Positions 1 to 8,218 of a stretch of 64,000 bases of DNA are shown one piece after another; positions within the stretch are counted from its first letter, which is position 1; each line of letters starts with the position of its first letter. The stretch covers positions 248,001 through 312,000 of the forward strand of contig UNRJ01000002.1 in NCBI GenBank assembly GCA_900537125.1. Reading direction: 5' to 3'. This DNA is from Rhodobacteraceae bacterium Alg238-R152. GTDB lineage: Bacteria > Pseudomonadota > Alphaproteobacteria > Rhodobacterales > Rhodobacteraceae. Under the pieces are notes generated by a model. That model was not told the DNA's origin. It was given only the letters and a program-made list of their open reading frames with translations, and made no database searches. Both the position numbers and the translations under genes were made by a program.

Positions 1-167
1 TTGGCCCGCGCGTTGGGGGTGTAGTTATGCGCCCGCGCCGCATCCAAAACTTTGAGACGGGTTGATTCGCGCACTTCCGGATAGCCGTTGAGTGCACGAC
101 TCACCGTTGTTTGAGACAATCCAAGCAGTTCCGAAAACTCTTTTAGGTTCATTGACTTCTTATTCAT
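1..167 (-). CDS. aglR: LacI-family transcriptional regulator AglR, N-terminal part
   Basis: Only the N-terminal 55 or so codons are in the window; the gene continues past position 1. The translated start carries a LacI-type helix-turn-helix (SELLGLSQTTVSRALNGYPE), ending in the typical NARA hinge entry. It is divergent from aglE, with CAAAGCGCTTTG palindromes in between, so by family knowledge it is probably the maltose/trehalose/sucrose-responsive repressor of aglEFGAK; the inducer is inferred, not seen. The start is either the ATG at 167 or an in-frame ATG at 152 (MNLKEFSELL), which has AAGAAG upstream. One operator lies directly in front of 167, so repressor binding there would also block its own gene. 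Confidence 0.85.
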   Translation of the reverse strand, partial: MNKKSMNLKEFSELLGLSQTTVSRALNGYPEVRESTRLKVLDAARAHNYTPNARA

Positions 168-171
168 TTTC

Positions 172-183
172 CAAAGCGCTTTG
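172..183. promoter_or_regulatory. AglR operator, site 1
   Basis: A perfect 12-bp palindrome CAAAGCGCTTTG lies 5 bp upstream of the first possible aglR start. LacI-family regulators bind such CG-centred palindromes. Its place at the regulator's own start suggests autorepression (inference). Confidence 0.7.
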
Positions 184-223
184 ATTTTTGCGTTGGTCAC
201 AATGGTTAGAATTACGTGATCTG

Positions 224-235
224 CAAAGCGCTCCT
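224..235. promoter_or_regulatory. AglR operator, degenerate site 2
   Basis: The sequence CAAAGCGCTCCT matches the CAAAGCGCTTTG palindrome at 9 of 12 positions, in the middle of the aglR-aglE intergenic region and between the two perfect copies. Confidence 0.45.
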
Positions 236-304
236 CCCGTTTTCCCTAATAAATCATATGGATCTAGGTGACAAGCGGCACAAATTCTTCACCGTTGCAA
301 TTTT

Positions 305-316
305 CAAAGCGCTTTG
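305..316. promoter_or_regulatory. AglR operator, site 3
   Basis: A second perfect CAAAGCGCTTTG lies 41 bp upstream of the aglE start codon, probably at or just downstream of the aglE promoter. It is 133 bp centre to centre from site 1, so DNA looping between the two is possible (inference). Confidence 0.7.
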
Positions 317-356
317 GTAAATTAGGTGCCAGTTCATGAAACTGGGAGGAACTCTC

Positions 357-1715
357 ATGAAACCGACTCTCTATGCAGGTGCAGCCGTTCTGGCGCTGAC
401 CGCCAGCACCGCCATGGCCGACGGCCACCTGAAATTCACCCCTGGCGAAGGCGCTTTTAGCTGGGACAGCTACAACGCCTGGTCTGAAAACGCCCCAGAT
501 CTCAGCGGTCAAACCGTGACCGTTGCTGGCCCCTGGCTGCAGCCAGAGGATGAGGTGTTTCGCTCCGTTCTCGCGTATTTCACTGCCGCCACAGGTGCCG
601 AGGCGATTTACACCGGCTCCGACAGCTTTGAGCAGCAGATTGTGATCGACGCCGAAGCCGGTGCCGCACCCAACATCGCCGTGTTCCCACAGCCGGGCCT
701 CGCCTCTGATCTGGCGGCACGTGGCCTGCTGCACCCTTTGCCAGCCTCGATGAACGCCTGGACCGTAGACAACTACGGCGCGGGCCAAAGCTGGGTTGAT
801 CTGGGCACCTACGCTGACAAAGCTGGCGCAGATCAGCACTACGGCTTCTTCTACAACGTCAACGTAAAATCCCTGGTTTGGTTTGTACCAGAGAACTTCG
901 AGGATGCTGGCTACGAAGTGCCTGAATCCATGGAAGACCTGCGCGCCCTGACCGAGCAGATCGTTGCTGACGGCGAAACCCCTTGGTGTGTGGGTCTGGG
1001 GTCCGGTGCAGCCACCGGTTGGCCAGCCACTGACTGGGTCGAAGACATCATGCTGCGCACCCAGCCAGCAGAGGTTTACGACGATTGGACCACCAACAAA
1101 ATTGCCTTCAACGACGAGCGTGTCGTTGCTGCAATCGAAGAGTTCGGCTGGTTTGTGGGTGACGATGCCAAAGTCTCCGGCGGCGCCGGTGCAGTGGCCA
1201 CCACGGACTTCCGCGACAGCCCCAAGGGCATGTTTAACTCGCCATTGGATTGCTACATGCACCGTCAGGCGTCGTTTGTGCCTGCCTTCTTCCCAGAAGG
1301 TATCGAGTTCGGTGAAGACGTAGATTTCTTCTACTTCCCATCTTACGAAGGCAAAGACCTCGGCAATCCGGTTCTGGGTGGCGGCACGCTGATGGCGATC
1401 ACCGATCCATCTGATGCCACCTCCGCGCTGATGGAATTCTTCCAGCTGCCAGTGGCACACGAAGTCTTCGCGGCACAATCCGGCTTCCTGACCCCACACA
1501 AAGGTGTGAACCCAGAGACCTACCTGAACGACGCCCTGCGTGGTCAGGCGGACATTCTGGTGAACGCCACCACCTTCCGCTTCGACGGTTCCGACCTGAT
1601 GCCAGGTGGTGTGGGCGCGGGCTCTTTCTGGACCGGTATGGTTGATTTCACCAGCGGCAAAGACGCCGCAACAGTCGCCTCCGAGATCCAGGATAGCTGG
1701 GACGCGCTGAAGTAA
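357..1715 (+). CDS. aglE: alpha-glucoside ABC transporter, periplasmic binding protein AglE
   Basis: This is the family-1 solute-binding protein of the alpha-glucoside importer (sucrose, maltose, trehalose in related systems), acting in the periplasm. The 452-residue product begins with a clear signal peptide (Lys, hydrophobic stretch, cleavage near AMA/DGH at about residue 22). The ATG at 357 is chosen over 336 because GGGAGGA sits 6 bases upstream of it. Downstream lie two permeases, an alpha-glucosidase and an ATPase in the classic agl order, which fixes the assignment. Three operator-like palindromes upstream indicate LacI-type control. Confidence 0.92.
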   Translation: MKPTLYAGAAVLALTASTAMADGHLKFTPGEGAFSWDSYNAWSENAPDLSGQTVTVAGPWLQPEDEVFRSVLAYFTAATGAEAIYTGSDSFEQQIVIDAEAGAAPNIAVFPQPGLASDLAARGLLHPLPASMNAWTVDNYGAGQSWVDLGTYADKAGADQHYGFFYNVNVKSLVWFVPENFEDAGYEVPESMEDLRALTEQIVADGETPWCVGLGSGAATGWPATDWVEDIMLRTQPAEVYDDWTTNKIAFNDERVVAAIEEFGWFVGDDAKVSGGAGAVATTDFRDSPKGMFNSPLDCYMHRQASFVPAFFPEGIEFGEDVDFFYFPSYEGKDLGNPVLGGGTLMAITDPSDATSALMEFFQLPVAHEVFAAQSGFLTPHKGVNPETYLNDALRGQADILVNATTFRFDGSDLMPGGVGAGSFWTGMVDFTSGKDAATVASEIQDSWDALK

Positions 1716-1738
1716 TCCACTCACGTAGCAAATTGCTG

Positions 1739-1760
1739 CCTCGCGCACTTCTGCGCGGGG
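1739..1760 (+). promoter_or_regulatory. intercistronic stem-loop between aglE and aglF
   Basis: CCTCGCGC and GCGCGGGG form an 8-bp GC-rich stem (one T-G pair) with a 6-nt loop, 23 bases after the aglE stop. There is no T-run. Such hairpins after binding-protein genes usually protect the upstream message or reduce read-through, so the binding protein is made in excess of the membrane parts (family knowledge; effect here inferred). Confidence 0.5.
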
Positions 1761-1790
1761 TGGCCAACCAAAACTCGGGGGGAATGCGTC

Positions 1791-3017
1791 ATGTCACCAG
1801 CACTGCTGGGTCTTGTGACCATCGTCATCGGAGTGGGCGGATGCCTCGGGTATTTCTACTTCTCCAACCTTTTTCTAGACAAAGTTCTGTTTCCGGCAAG
1901 CGGCCCCAACGCAGGGCGGAATATCAACCGCGCCAATATGATCCGCCCCTGGTTGTTCCTTGGCCCCGCCATCCTCGCCCTTGGCCTCTACCTCGGCTAT
2001 CCGGTGTTTGAGACCCTGCGCCTGTCCCTGACTGACCGCACCCAAGACGGTGCCTTTGTCGGCCTTGCCAATTACCAACAGATGTTTGCCGAACCCAAGT
2101 TCTGGGAAGCCATGCGCAACAACATGCTCTGGCTGATAGTGGTACCCGCCGCGTCCACAGCCTTTGGTCTCTTGGCGGCCCAACTCACCGACCGCATCAA
2201 ATGGGGCAGCATCGCCAAGTCGCTGATCTTCATGCCAATGGCGATCTCCTTTGTTGGCGCCTCGGTGATTTTCAAATTGGTTTACGACGCCCGCCCCGCT
2301 GGCAACGAACAGATTGGCATCCTCAACGCCGTTTGGATGCAATTTGACGGTGGCTTTGGCTCGCTCTTGTTCCTCAAGGTGGCCCCAGTTCTAATCCTGG
2401 CGGTCTTTGCGGCCTTAGTGGCCTACATTGGCTGGCTGCTGCTCCGCCCAATTGTGTCCGGCGGCGACAACATTCTAGTGAAAGCCTTACGGGCCATTTC
2501 CGGCTTAATTAGTCTCTGGATCGCCTTGGTCGCCCTGCGCAACATCCTCGATGTGATTGGTATGGACTTCCCTTACGGCCAGCCTCAATCCTGGCTCACC
2601 GTGCCGTTCTACAACAACTTCTTCCTGATGGTTGTGCTGATCTGGATCCAAACCGGATTTGCCATGGTGATCCTCTCTGCCGCCCTGCGTGGCATCCCTG
2701 AGGAAACTGTTGAAGCCGCCATTGTCGACGGTGCCAATCCGTTCCAGATCTTTTTCAAGATCAAGGTGCCACAAATCATGCCCACCATTGTGGTGGTCTG
2801 GACCACCATCACACTAGTGGTGCTCAAGGTCTTTGACATCGTCTTTGCGATGACCAACGGCCAATGGGAAACCCAGGTTTTGGCCAACTACATGTACGAC
2901 AAACTGTTCCGCGCCAACGATTGGGGCGTCGGCTCCGCCAGCGCCATCATCATCATGCTGCTCGTCTCCCCGATCCTGATTTGGAACGTGGTGCAGGCCC
3001 GCAAAGAAATGCGCTGA
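1791..3017 (+). CDS. aglF: alpha-glucoside ABC transporter permease AglF
   Basis: This is one of the two inner-membrane subunits of the importer. The 408-residue protein is strongly hydrophobic. It carries the cytoplasmic EAA loop (EAAIVDGANPFQIFFKIKVP) that docks on the ATPase, about 90 residues before the C-terminus. An N-terminal hydrophobic segment (residues 4-25) precedes the usual MalF-like core, and a further insertion around residues 170-250 makes it longer than minimal permeases. The ATG is preceded by a G-rich Shine-Dalgarno sequence. aglG follows after 11 bp. Confidence 0.9.
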   Translation: MSPALLGLVTIVIGVGGCLGYFYFSNLFLDKVLFPASGPNAGRNINRANMIRPWLFLGPAILALGLYLGYPVFETLRLSLTDRTQDGAFVGLANYQQMFAEPKFWEAMRNNMLWLIVVPAASTAFGLLAAQLTDRIKWGSIAKSLIFMPMAISFVGASVIFKLVYDARPAGNEQIGILNAVWMQFDGGFGSLLFLKVAPVLILAVFAALVAYIGWLLLRPIVSGGDNILVKALRAISGLISLWIALVALRNILDVIGMDFPYGQPQSWLTVPFYNNFFLMVVLIWIQTGFAMVILSAALRGIPEETVEAAIVDGANPFQIFFKIKVPQIMPTIVVVWTTITLVVLKVFDIVFAMTNGQWETQVLANYMYDKLFRANDWGVGSASAIIIMLLVSPILIWNVVQARKEMR

Positions 3018-3028
3018 GGAGAGAGATC

Positions 3029-4192
3029 ATGGACAATATCGCAGGACGCAAATCCGGTCTTTCCTGGGCAGTGAACATCTCCGTTGTGGCGCTGGTGTTG
3101 CTCTGGCTGTTCCCCACAGTGGGCCTACTGGTCTCCTCCTTCCGCACCGCTGATCAAATCTCCGCCTCCGGCTGGTGGAAAGCCCTGTTCCCGTCTGAAC
3201 AGGTGGTGCAACTGCGCACCGGCGGTGCAGAGGCTGCCACACAAGAGGGCGACCTCTGGGTGGTCGAAGGCAATCTGCTGAAAGACTCCGAGGAAGGCCC
3301 GGAGCCGGGCGCAGAGATCACCCGTTTTGGTGTGTCCTCCAAAGCCGTGGATGCCTTTGCTGTGGGGGAAACCACCACCTTCGCCAAAGACACCAAGACC
3401 TTCACCATGGACGCCGCTGGCACCTATCGCTTTACCTCCACCAAGGAACTTAAAAAACGCGGGCAGCGCGTGTTCATCACTGCCACCCTGCCGCCGGAGT
3501 TCACGCTCGCCAACTATGATCAGGTGCTCCTGTCCGGCAACAGCAACGACAGCATGACCAAGGCGTTTCTCAACACGCTAACAGTCACTATTCCAGCCAC
3601 AATCATCCCAATTGTGATTGCCGCCTTCGCCGCCTACGCGCTGGCATGGATGGAGTTCCCCGGTCGTGCGCTGTTGATCGCGGCAATTGTTGGCCTGCTG
3701 GTGGTGCCTCTGCAACTGGCACTCATTCCGTTGCTCAAACTGCACCTCAACATTGGCATTGGCAAAGGCTACCTTGGTGTCTGGCTCGCCCACACCGGAT
3801 TTGGCCTGCCGCTCGCGATCTACCTGCTGCGCAACTACATGTCCGGCCTGCCCCGCGACATCATCGAAAACGCCAAAGTTGACGGCGCCACCGACTTTCA
3901 GATCTTCACCAAGATCATCCTGCCGCTGTCTTTTCCAGCTTTGGCCTCCTTTGCTATTTTCCAGTTCTTGTGGACGTGGAATGACCTACTGGTCGCCAAA
4001 GTGTTCCTCATCGACAGCACGGGCAACACCACGGTGATGACCAATCAGATTGTCGAATTACTCGGCACCCGCGGTGGCAATTGGGAAATCCTCGCCACCG
4101 CAGCCTTTGTTTCCATATCGGTACCGCTGCTCGTCTTCTTTGCGATGCAACGCTACCTGGTGCGCGGCCTTCTGGCCGGCTCCGTCAAATAA
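3029..4192 (+). CDS. aglG: alpha-glucoside ABC transporter permease AglG
   Basis: This is the second permease of the importer (MalG-like), 387 residues. It has a first transmembrane segment at about residues 14-38, then a periplasmic loop of roughly 130 residues, then a membrane block with the EAA motif (IENAKVDGATDFQIFTKIIL) near residue 270. The ATG at 3029 has GAGGAGAGA just upstream and lies 11 bp after the aglF stop; the open frame extends upstream inside aglF without a better signal. The large periplasmic loop is typical of AglG and may contact the loaded binding protein. Confidence 0.9.
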   Translation: MDNIAGRKSGLSWAVNISVVALVLLWLFPTVGLLVSSFRTADQISASGWWKALFPSEQVVQLRTGGAEAATQEGDLWVVEGNLLKDSEEGPEPGAEITRFGVSSKAVDAFAVGETTTFAKDTKTFTMDAAGTYRFTSTKELKKRGQRVFITATLPPEFTLANYDQVLLSGNSNDSMTKAFLNTLTVTIPATIIPIVIAAFAAYALAWMEFPGRALLIAAIVGLLVVPLQLALIPLLKLHLNIGIGKGYLGVWLAHTGFGLPLAIYLLRNYMSGLPRDIIENAKVDGATDFQIFTKIILPLSFPALASFAIFQFLWTWNDLLVAKVFLIDSTGNTTVMTNQIVELLGTRGGNWEILATAAFVSISVPLLVFFAMQRYLVRGLLAGSVK

Positions 4193-4260
4193 AACAGATA
4201 CTAACACGGCCCAAAAGGGCCTTACTATCGGACACAACCATGACTTATCAGGACCCGACC

Positions 4261-5925
4261 ATGACCAATGATTCCGCACTCATCACAGACCCCGATTGGT
4301 GGCGTGGTGCGGTGATCTATCAGATCTACCCGCGCTCCTACCAAGACAGCACCGGCGACGGCATTGGCGATCTCGCGGGCATCATCCAGCGCCTGCCGCA
4401 TGTCGCCTCCCTTGGCGTGGACGCCATCTGGCTGTCCCCGTTTTTCACGTCGCCCATGCTCGACTTCGGCTATGACGTGTCTGATTACCGCGATGTGGAC
4501 CCGATGTTTGGCACGCTCTCAGACTTCGACGAGCTGATCGCCAAGGCGCATGAACTGGGCATCAAGATCATCATCGATCTGGTGTTGTCCCACACCTCAG
4601 ATCAACACCCGTGGTTTATCGAAAGCCGTGCAGATCGCACCAACGACAAGGCGAATTGGTTTGTCTGGGCAGATCCCAAACTGGACGGCACACCGCCCAA
4701 CAACTGGCTCTCCATCTTTGGTGGTCCAGCTTGGCAGTGGGACACTTCCCGCCAGCAGTACTTCCTGCACAATTTCCTGGCCGAACAGCCTGACCTGAAC
4801 TTCCACAATGCCGAAGTTCGTCAAGAACTGCTTGATGTCGCCCGCTTCTGGCTTGATCGTGGCGTGGATGGCTTCCGTCTGGACACGGTGAACTTCTACT
4901 ATTGCGACGCGCAATTGCGCGACAATCCAGCCCTGCCACTGGAGGAGCGCAATGACAACATCGCGCCCGCCGTGAATCCCTACAACCATCAGGAACATCT
5001 CTACGATAAGAACCAGCCCGAGAACCTTGGCTTCCTGCAAGACCTGCGCAGCTTGCTCAACGAATATGACGCCATCACCACCGTGGGCGAAGTCGGCGAC
5101 AGCCAGCGCGGCAGCGAAATTCAGGCAACGTATACCGGTGGCGGCAACAAGCTGCATATGGCCTATGACTTTGCCTTGCTGTGCCAAGCCCACCCCACCG
5201 GCACCCGTGTGGCGGAGATCATGCAAACCGCCGAAAGCTTTGGCAGCGACAGTTGGGGCTGCTGGGCCTATTCCAACCATGACGTGGAACGCCACGGCTC
5301 CCGCTGGAACCTCTCGGACGCCGCCCAACGCACCTATGCCGCTTTGCTGATGTCCCTGCGTGGCTCGGTCTGCATCTACCAAGGCGAAGAACTTGGCCTG
5401 TCAGAGGCGGACGTGGCTTTTGATGACCTGCAAGACCCCTACGGCATCCGCTTCTGGCCAAAGTTCAAAGGCCGCGACGGCTGTCGCACGCCGATGGTCT
5501 GGAAGTCCGACAACCAAAACGGCGGTTTCTCAGACGGCAAACCCTGGCTGCCAGTCAGCGCGGAGCACCTGCCAAAGTCAGTTGAGGCGCAAGAAGACGC
5601 CCCCGGCTCCATGCTGAACTTTTATCGCCGTCTGATCGCCTTCCGCAAAGGACAGCTGCCCTTGCTCAAAGGCATCTTCGAGTTGCTACACGCCGACGAC
5701 ACCCACATCCGCTTTGTGCGGGAACACAACGGCCAAAGAATCCTCTGCGCTTTCAACCTCTCAGGCGTAGAGCAAAGCTTCGACTTGCCAACAGGGGCTT
5801 GGACCATGGACCCCAAAGCGCCCTTCACCATCAGTCGCGACGGCGCCAAAGTGACTCTACCCGCCTGGCAAGCCGCCTTCGCCGTAACACAAAGCGCTAA
5901 CTCGGGAGACAACGGCAATGGCTGA
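4261..5925 (+). CDS. aglA: alpha-glucosidase AglA, glycoside hydrolase family 13
   Basis: This cytoplasmic enzyme hydrolyses imported alpha-glucosides to monosaccharides. The 554-residue protein shows the family-13 barrel: DGFRLDTVN with nucleophile Asp208, TTVGEVGD with acid/base Glu277 and SNHDVERHG with transition-state Asp341. Short loops and the RGAVIYQIYPRSYQD opening place it with oligo-1,6-glucosidase and sucrose hydrolase types; the exact linkage preference cannot be read here. ATG 4261 is preferred because AGGA sits 7 bases upstream; an in-frame ATG at 4240 would add seven residues. There is no signal peptide. Its 3' end overlaps aglK by 8 bp. Confidence 0.9.
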   Translation: MTNDSALITDPDWWRGAVIYQIYPRSYQDSTGDGIGDLAGIIQRLPHVASLGVDAIWLSPFFTSPMLDFGYDVSDYRDVDPMFGTLSDFDELIAKAHELGIKIIIDLVLSHTSDQHPWFIESRADRTNDKANWFVWADPKLDGTPPNNWLSIFGGPAWQWDTSRQQYFLHNFLAEQPDLNFHNAEVRQELLDVARFWLDRGVDGFRLDTVNFYYCDAQLRDNPALPLEERNDNIAPAVNPYNHQEHLYDKNQPENLGFLQDLRSLLNEYDAITTVGEVGDSQRGSEIQATYTGGGNKLHMAYDFALLCQAHPTGTRVAEIMQTAESFGSDSWGCWAYSNHDVERHGSRWNLSDAAQRTYAALLMSLRGSVCIYQGEELGLSEADVAFDDLQDPYGIRFWPKFKGRDGCRTPMVWKSDNQNGGFSDGKPWLPVSAEHLPKSVEAQEDAPGSMLNFYRRLIAFRKGQLPLLKGIFELLHADDTHIRFVREHNGQRILCAFNLSGVEQSFDLPTGAWTMDPKAPFTISRDGAKVTLPAWQAAFAVTQSANSGDNGNG

Positions 5926-7039
5926 TCTCATTCTCAAAGACATAGCAAAGTCCTACGGCCCGGTGAATGTCCTCGCCAACATCGACCTGGAGATCGAAAA
6001 AGGTGAACTGGTGGTCTTTGTTGGCCCTTCAGGCTGCGGCAAATCCACTTTGTTGCGCATGATTGCGGGGCTGGAGCACATCACCTCCGGAACGCTGGAA
6101 ATTGACGGCACATTGGTCAACGATGTGCCACCATCCGAGCGCGGCATCGCCATGGTGTTCCAGTCTTACGCGCTTTATCCGCATCTGACCGTGCGCGAAA
6201 ACATGTCATTTGCGCTTAAAATTGCCAAGATGAGCACAGAAGAGATCAACGAGCGGGTCGAAAAAGCAGCCAAAACGCTTCAGCTGCACAACCTGCTCGA
6301 CCGCTTGCCCAAAGAACTTTCCGGTGGTCAGCGTCAGCGGGTGGCCATCGGCCGGTCCATTGTGCGCGATCCCAAGGTCTATCTGTTTGACGAGCCGCTC
6401 TCCAACCTCGACGCAGCCCTGCGTGTGGCGACCCGTATCGAGATTGCGCAGCTCAAGGAAAGCATGCCCGACAGCACCATGGTTTACGTGACTCACGATC
6501 AGGTTGAAGCCATGACATTGGCCACCCGCATCGTGGTGCTGGCTGGTGGCGGCATTGCCCAGGTTGGCACGCCGCTGGATCTCTATGAGCGTCCTGAAAA
6601 CGAATTTGTTGCCCAGTTCATTGGCTCCCCCGCCATGAACCTCCTCCCCGGCAAGATCACCGGCACCGGCGAGATCACATCGATCACGTTGGATGCTGGG
6701 GGCACGGCCACCTCCACCGTGCCTTCCTTGCCGGAGGACATGGGGCGTCAGGTCAACATTGGCGTGCGCCCCGAAGACCTGATCACCACCGATGGCGACG
6801 CACTCTACACCGGCACCGTGAACATCACAGAGGCCCTGGGGGAAGTGACACTGCTGTACTTTGAGGCGCAAGGAAGTGCAGAACCCGTCATCGGCAAACT
6901 TCAAGGCATTCACCGCAATCTCAAAGGTAAACAGGTAAATTTGACCGCCGATCCGTCCAAGGTTCATATCTTTGCCAACACTCAGTCTTTTCTGTATCGG
7001 GATCAACCAACCAAGCACATCGAAACAAACGCACACTAG
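5918..7039 (+). CDS. aglK: alpha-glucoside ABC transporter ATP-binding subunit AglK
   Basis: This is the MalK/UgpC-type ATPase that powers the importer, 373 residues. Walker A GPSGCGKST is at 36-44, the Q-loop at about 82 (FQSYALYP), the signature LSGGQ at 134-138, Walker B VYLFDEP at 154-160, and the switch histidine in VTHDQVEA. A C-terminal OB-fold regulatory region follows (from about residue 235). The 8-bp overlap with aglA implies translational coupling. It closes the operon; no clear intrinsic terminator follows. Confidence 0.92.
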   Translation: MADLILKDIAKSYGPVNVLANIDLEIEKGELVVFVGPSGCGKSTLLRMIAGLEHITSGTLEIDGTLVNDVPPSERGIAMVFQSYALYPHLTVRENMSFALKIAKMSTEEINERVEKAAKTLQLHNLLDRLPKELSGGQRQRVAIGRSIVRDPKVYLFDEPLSNLDAALRVATRIEIAQLKESMPDSTMVYVTHDQVEAMTLATRIVVLAGGGIAQVGTPLDLYERPENEFVAQFIGSPAMNLLPGKITGTGEITSITLDAGGTATSTVPSLPEDMGRQVNIGVRPEDLITTDGDALYTGTVNITEALGEVTLLYFEAQGSAEPVIGKLQGIHRNLKGKQVNLTADPSKVHIFANTQSFLYRDQPTKHIETNAH

Positions 7040-7091
7040 CAACAAGTCACCCCAATAGCGGGAAATCGGTACAGCATAGCCAAACCTCTGG

Positions 7092-7110
7092 CGTGAAAAG
7101 GATTTTCACG
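7092..7110. repeat. perfect inverted repeat in the aglK downstream region
   Basis: CGTGAAAA and TTTTCACG are separated by three bases, giving an 8-bp perfect stem. There is no T-run on the plus strand, so it is not a standard terminator. It could be an operator or an mRNA-end structure. The rest of 7040-7310 is fairly AT-rich with nothing recognisable apart from the AGGAGG at 7289-7294. Confidence 0.4.
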
Positions 7111-7310
7111 GCACTGTTGATGAATGTCGCGCAAGAAACCCGAATCAAGTGACTCGAAGCTGGCATCATCCGCGGTGCCAGTAAGCAATTTTACAAAAAA
7201 TCGTTGGAAATTTACCGCATCCGACGGGATTCCGCGGGTATCCCCCTATTCATTAAGCGATGGTTTAGACTTTCCTAATACCGCCAATAGGAGGTCATGG
7301 AACATCTCGA

Positions 7311-8216
7311 ATGCCAATGCTTAAAAGGATCATAGTCTGTCTCGCCGCCTGTTTGTCATGGCTCAACGTCTCTTGGGCGGATGCAGAGACTCTGAATCTG
7401 GGGACGTTAAACGAAGGTATCCGCGGACAGATGCGGGTTTTTGAACCTTTGCTCTCCTATCTGGAAGACGACCTCGAAGAATATGGCATCTCCGAAGTAC
7501 GCCTTGTCGTGCATCCAAGCACCCAACTCATGGCCGAAGCCATCTCCCGAAGAGAGGTCGATATCTTTATCGACAGCCCGCTTGTGGTGGCCAAAGTGGC
7601 AAAGCTCTCAGGCGGTACGCCTTTCATGCGCCACTGGAAAGAAGGTCAAGCCGGCTATTACTCTGTGATATTCACCCATACCGACAGCGGGATTACCTCT
7701 CTGGAGGACCTTCAGGGAAAACGAATTGCCCTTGAGGATTTTGGCTCTTCCTCAGGCTTCATTCTTCCTGTGCACCTGCTACTGCAGGCCGGACTCAGCT
7801 TGAAAAAACTGCGGGCGCCAGGCGCGCCACACACGGGCAGCGAAATCGGATACTTTCTGACCTACAACGACAAAAACACGATGTTTGCGGTGGCATCCCG
7901 GCGTGCCGATGCTGGTGCCACCAACAATCAAAAATACCTTGATCTAATGGAAGCCCGCCCAGACGAGTTTCGAGTTCTGGCCATTTCAGAGCAGTACCCA
8001 CGCAGCGTCCTGATGCACCGCCCTGGCATCTCCAAAGTGCTTCTGGACGAACTGCGCTACAGCCTCAAATCCATGTCCAAATCCGAAGAGGGACGCACTG
8101 TATTGAATAACTTTCAAAACAGCGCTGGATTTGATGAATTTGCTGCGGGATCAAAACACACTTTTGCGCCTATATTTCAGATTCTACAGGATCTCGAAGA
8201 CGCGGGGTTTAACTAA
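7311..8216 (+). CDS. PhnD-like periplasmic substrate-binding protein linked to a sensor kinase
   Basis: The 301-residue protein has a signal peptide (cleavage near SWA/DAE, residue 23). A type-2 periplasmic binding fold of the phosphate/phosphite/phosphonate (PhnD) superfamily follows, recognisable from LNLGTLNEGIRGQMRVFEPLLSYL and from GITSLEDLQGKRIALEDFGSSSGF. No permease or ATPase lies nearby; instead a hybrid histidine kinase starts 2 bp after its stop. It is therefore better read as a ligand sensor that reports to the kinase than as a transporter part (inference). The ligand is unknown. ATG 7311 and 7317 are both possible, and neither has a well-placed Shine-Dalgarno; the only strong one serves a short overlapping frame at 7297. 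Confidence 0.8.
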   Translation: MPMLKRIIVCLAACLSWLNVSWADAETLNLGTLNEGIRGQMRVFEPLLSYLEDDLEEYGISEVRLVVHPSTQLMAEAISRREVDIFIDSPLVVAKVAKLSGGTPFMRHWKEGQAGYYSVIFTHTDSGITSLEDLQGKRIALEDFGSSSGFILPVHLLLQAGLSLKKLRAPGAPHTGSEIGYFLTYNDKNTMFAVASRRADAGATNNQKYLDLMEARPDEFRVLAISEQYPRSVLMHRPGISKVLLDELRYSLKSMSKSEEGRTVLNNFQNSAGFDEFAAGSKHTFAPIFQILQDLEDAGFN

Positions 8217-8218
8217 AG

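Noticed and set aside
264-1748. Long open frame on the minus strand opposite aglE
   Set aside because: It is antisense to aglE, has no family resemblance and no ribosome-binding site; it follows from the codon bias of the real gene.
7124-7324. 66-codon frame before the PhnD-like gene
   Set aside because: No ribosome-binding site, no recognisable fold, and it overlaps the start of the real gene.
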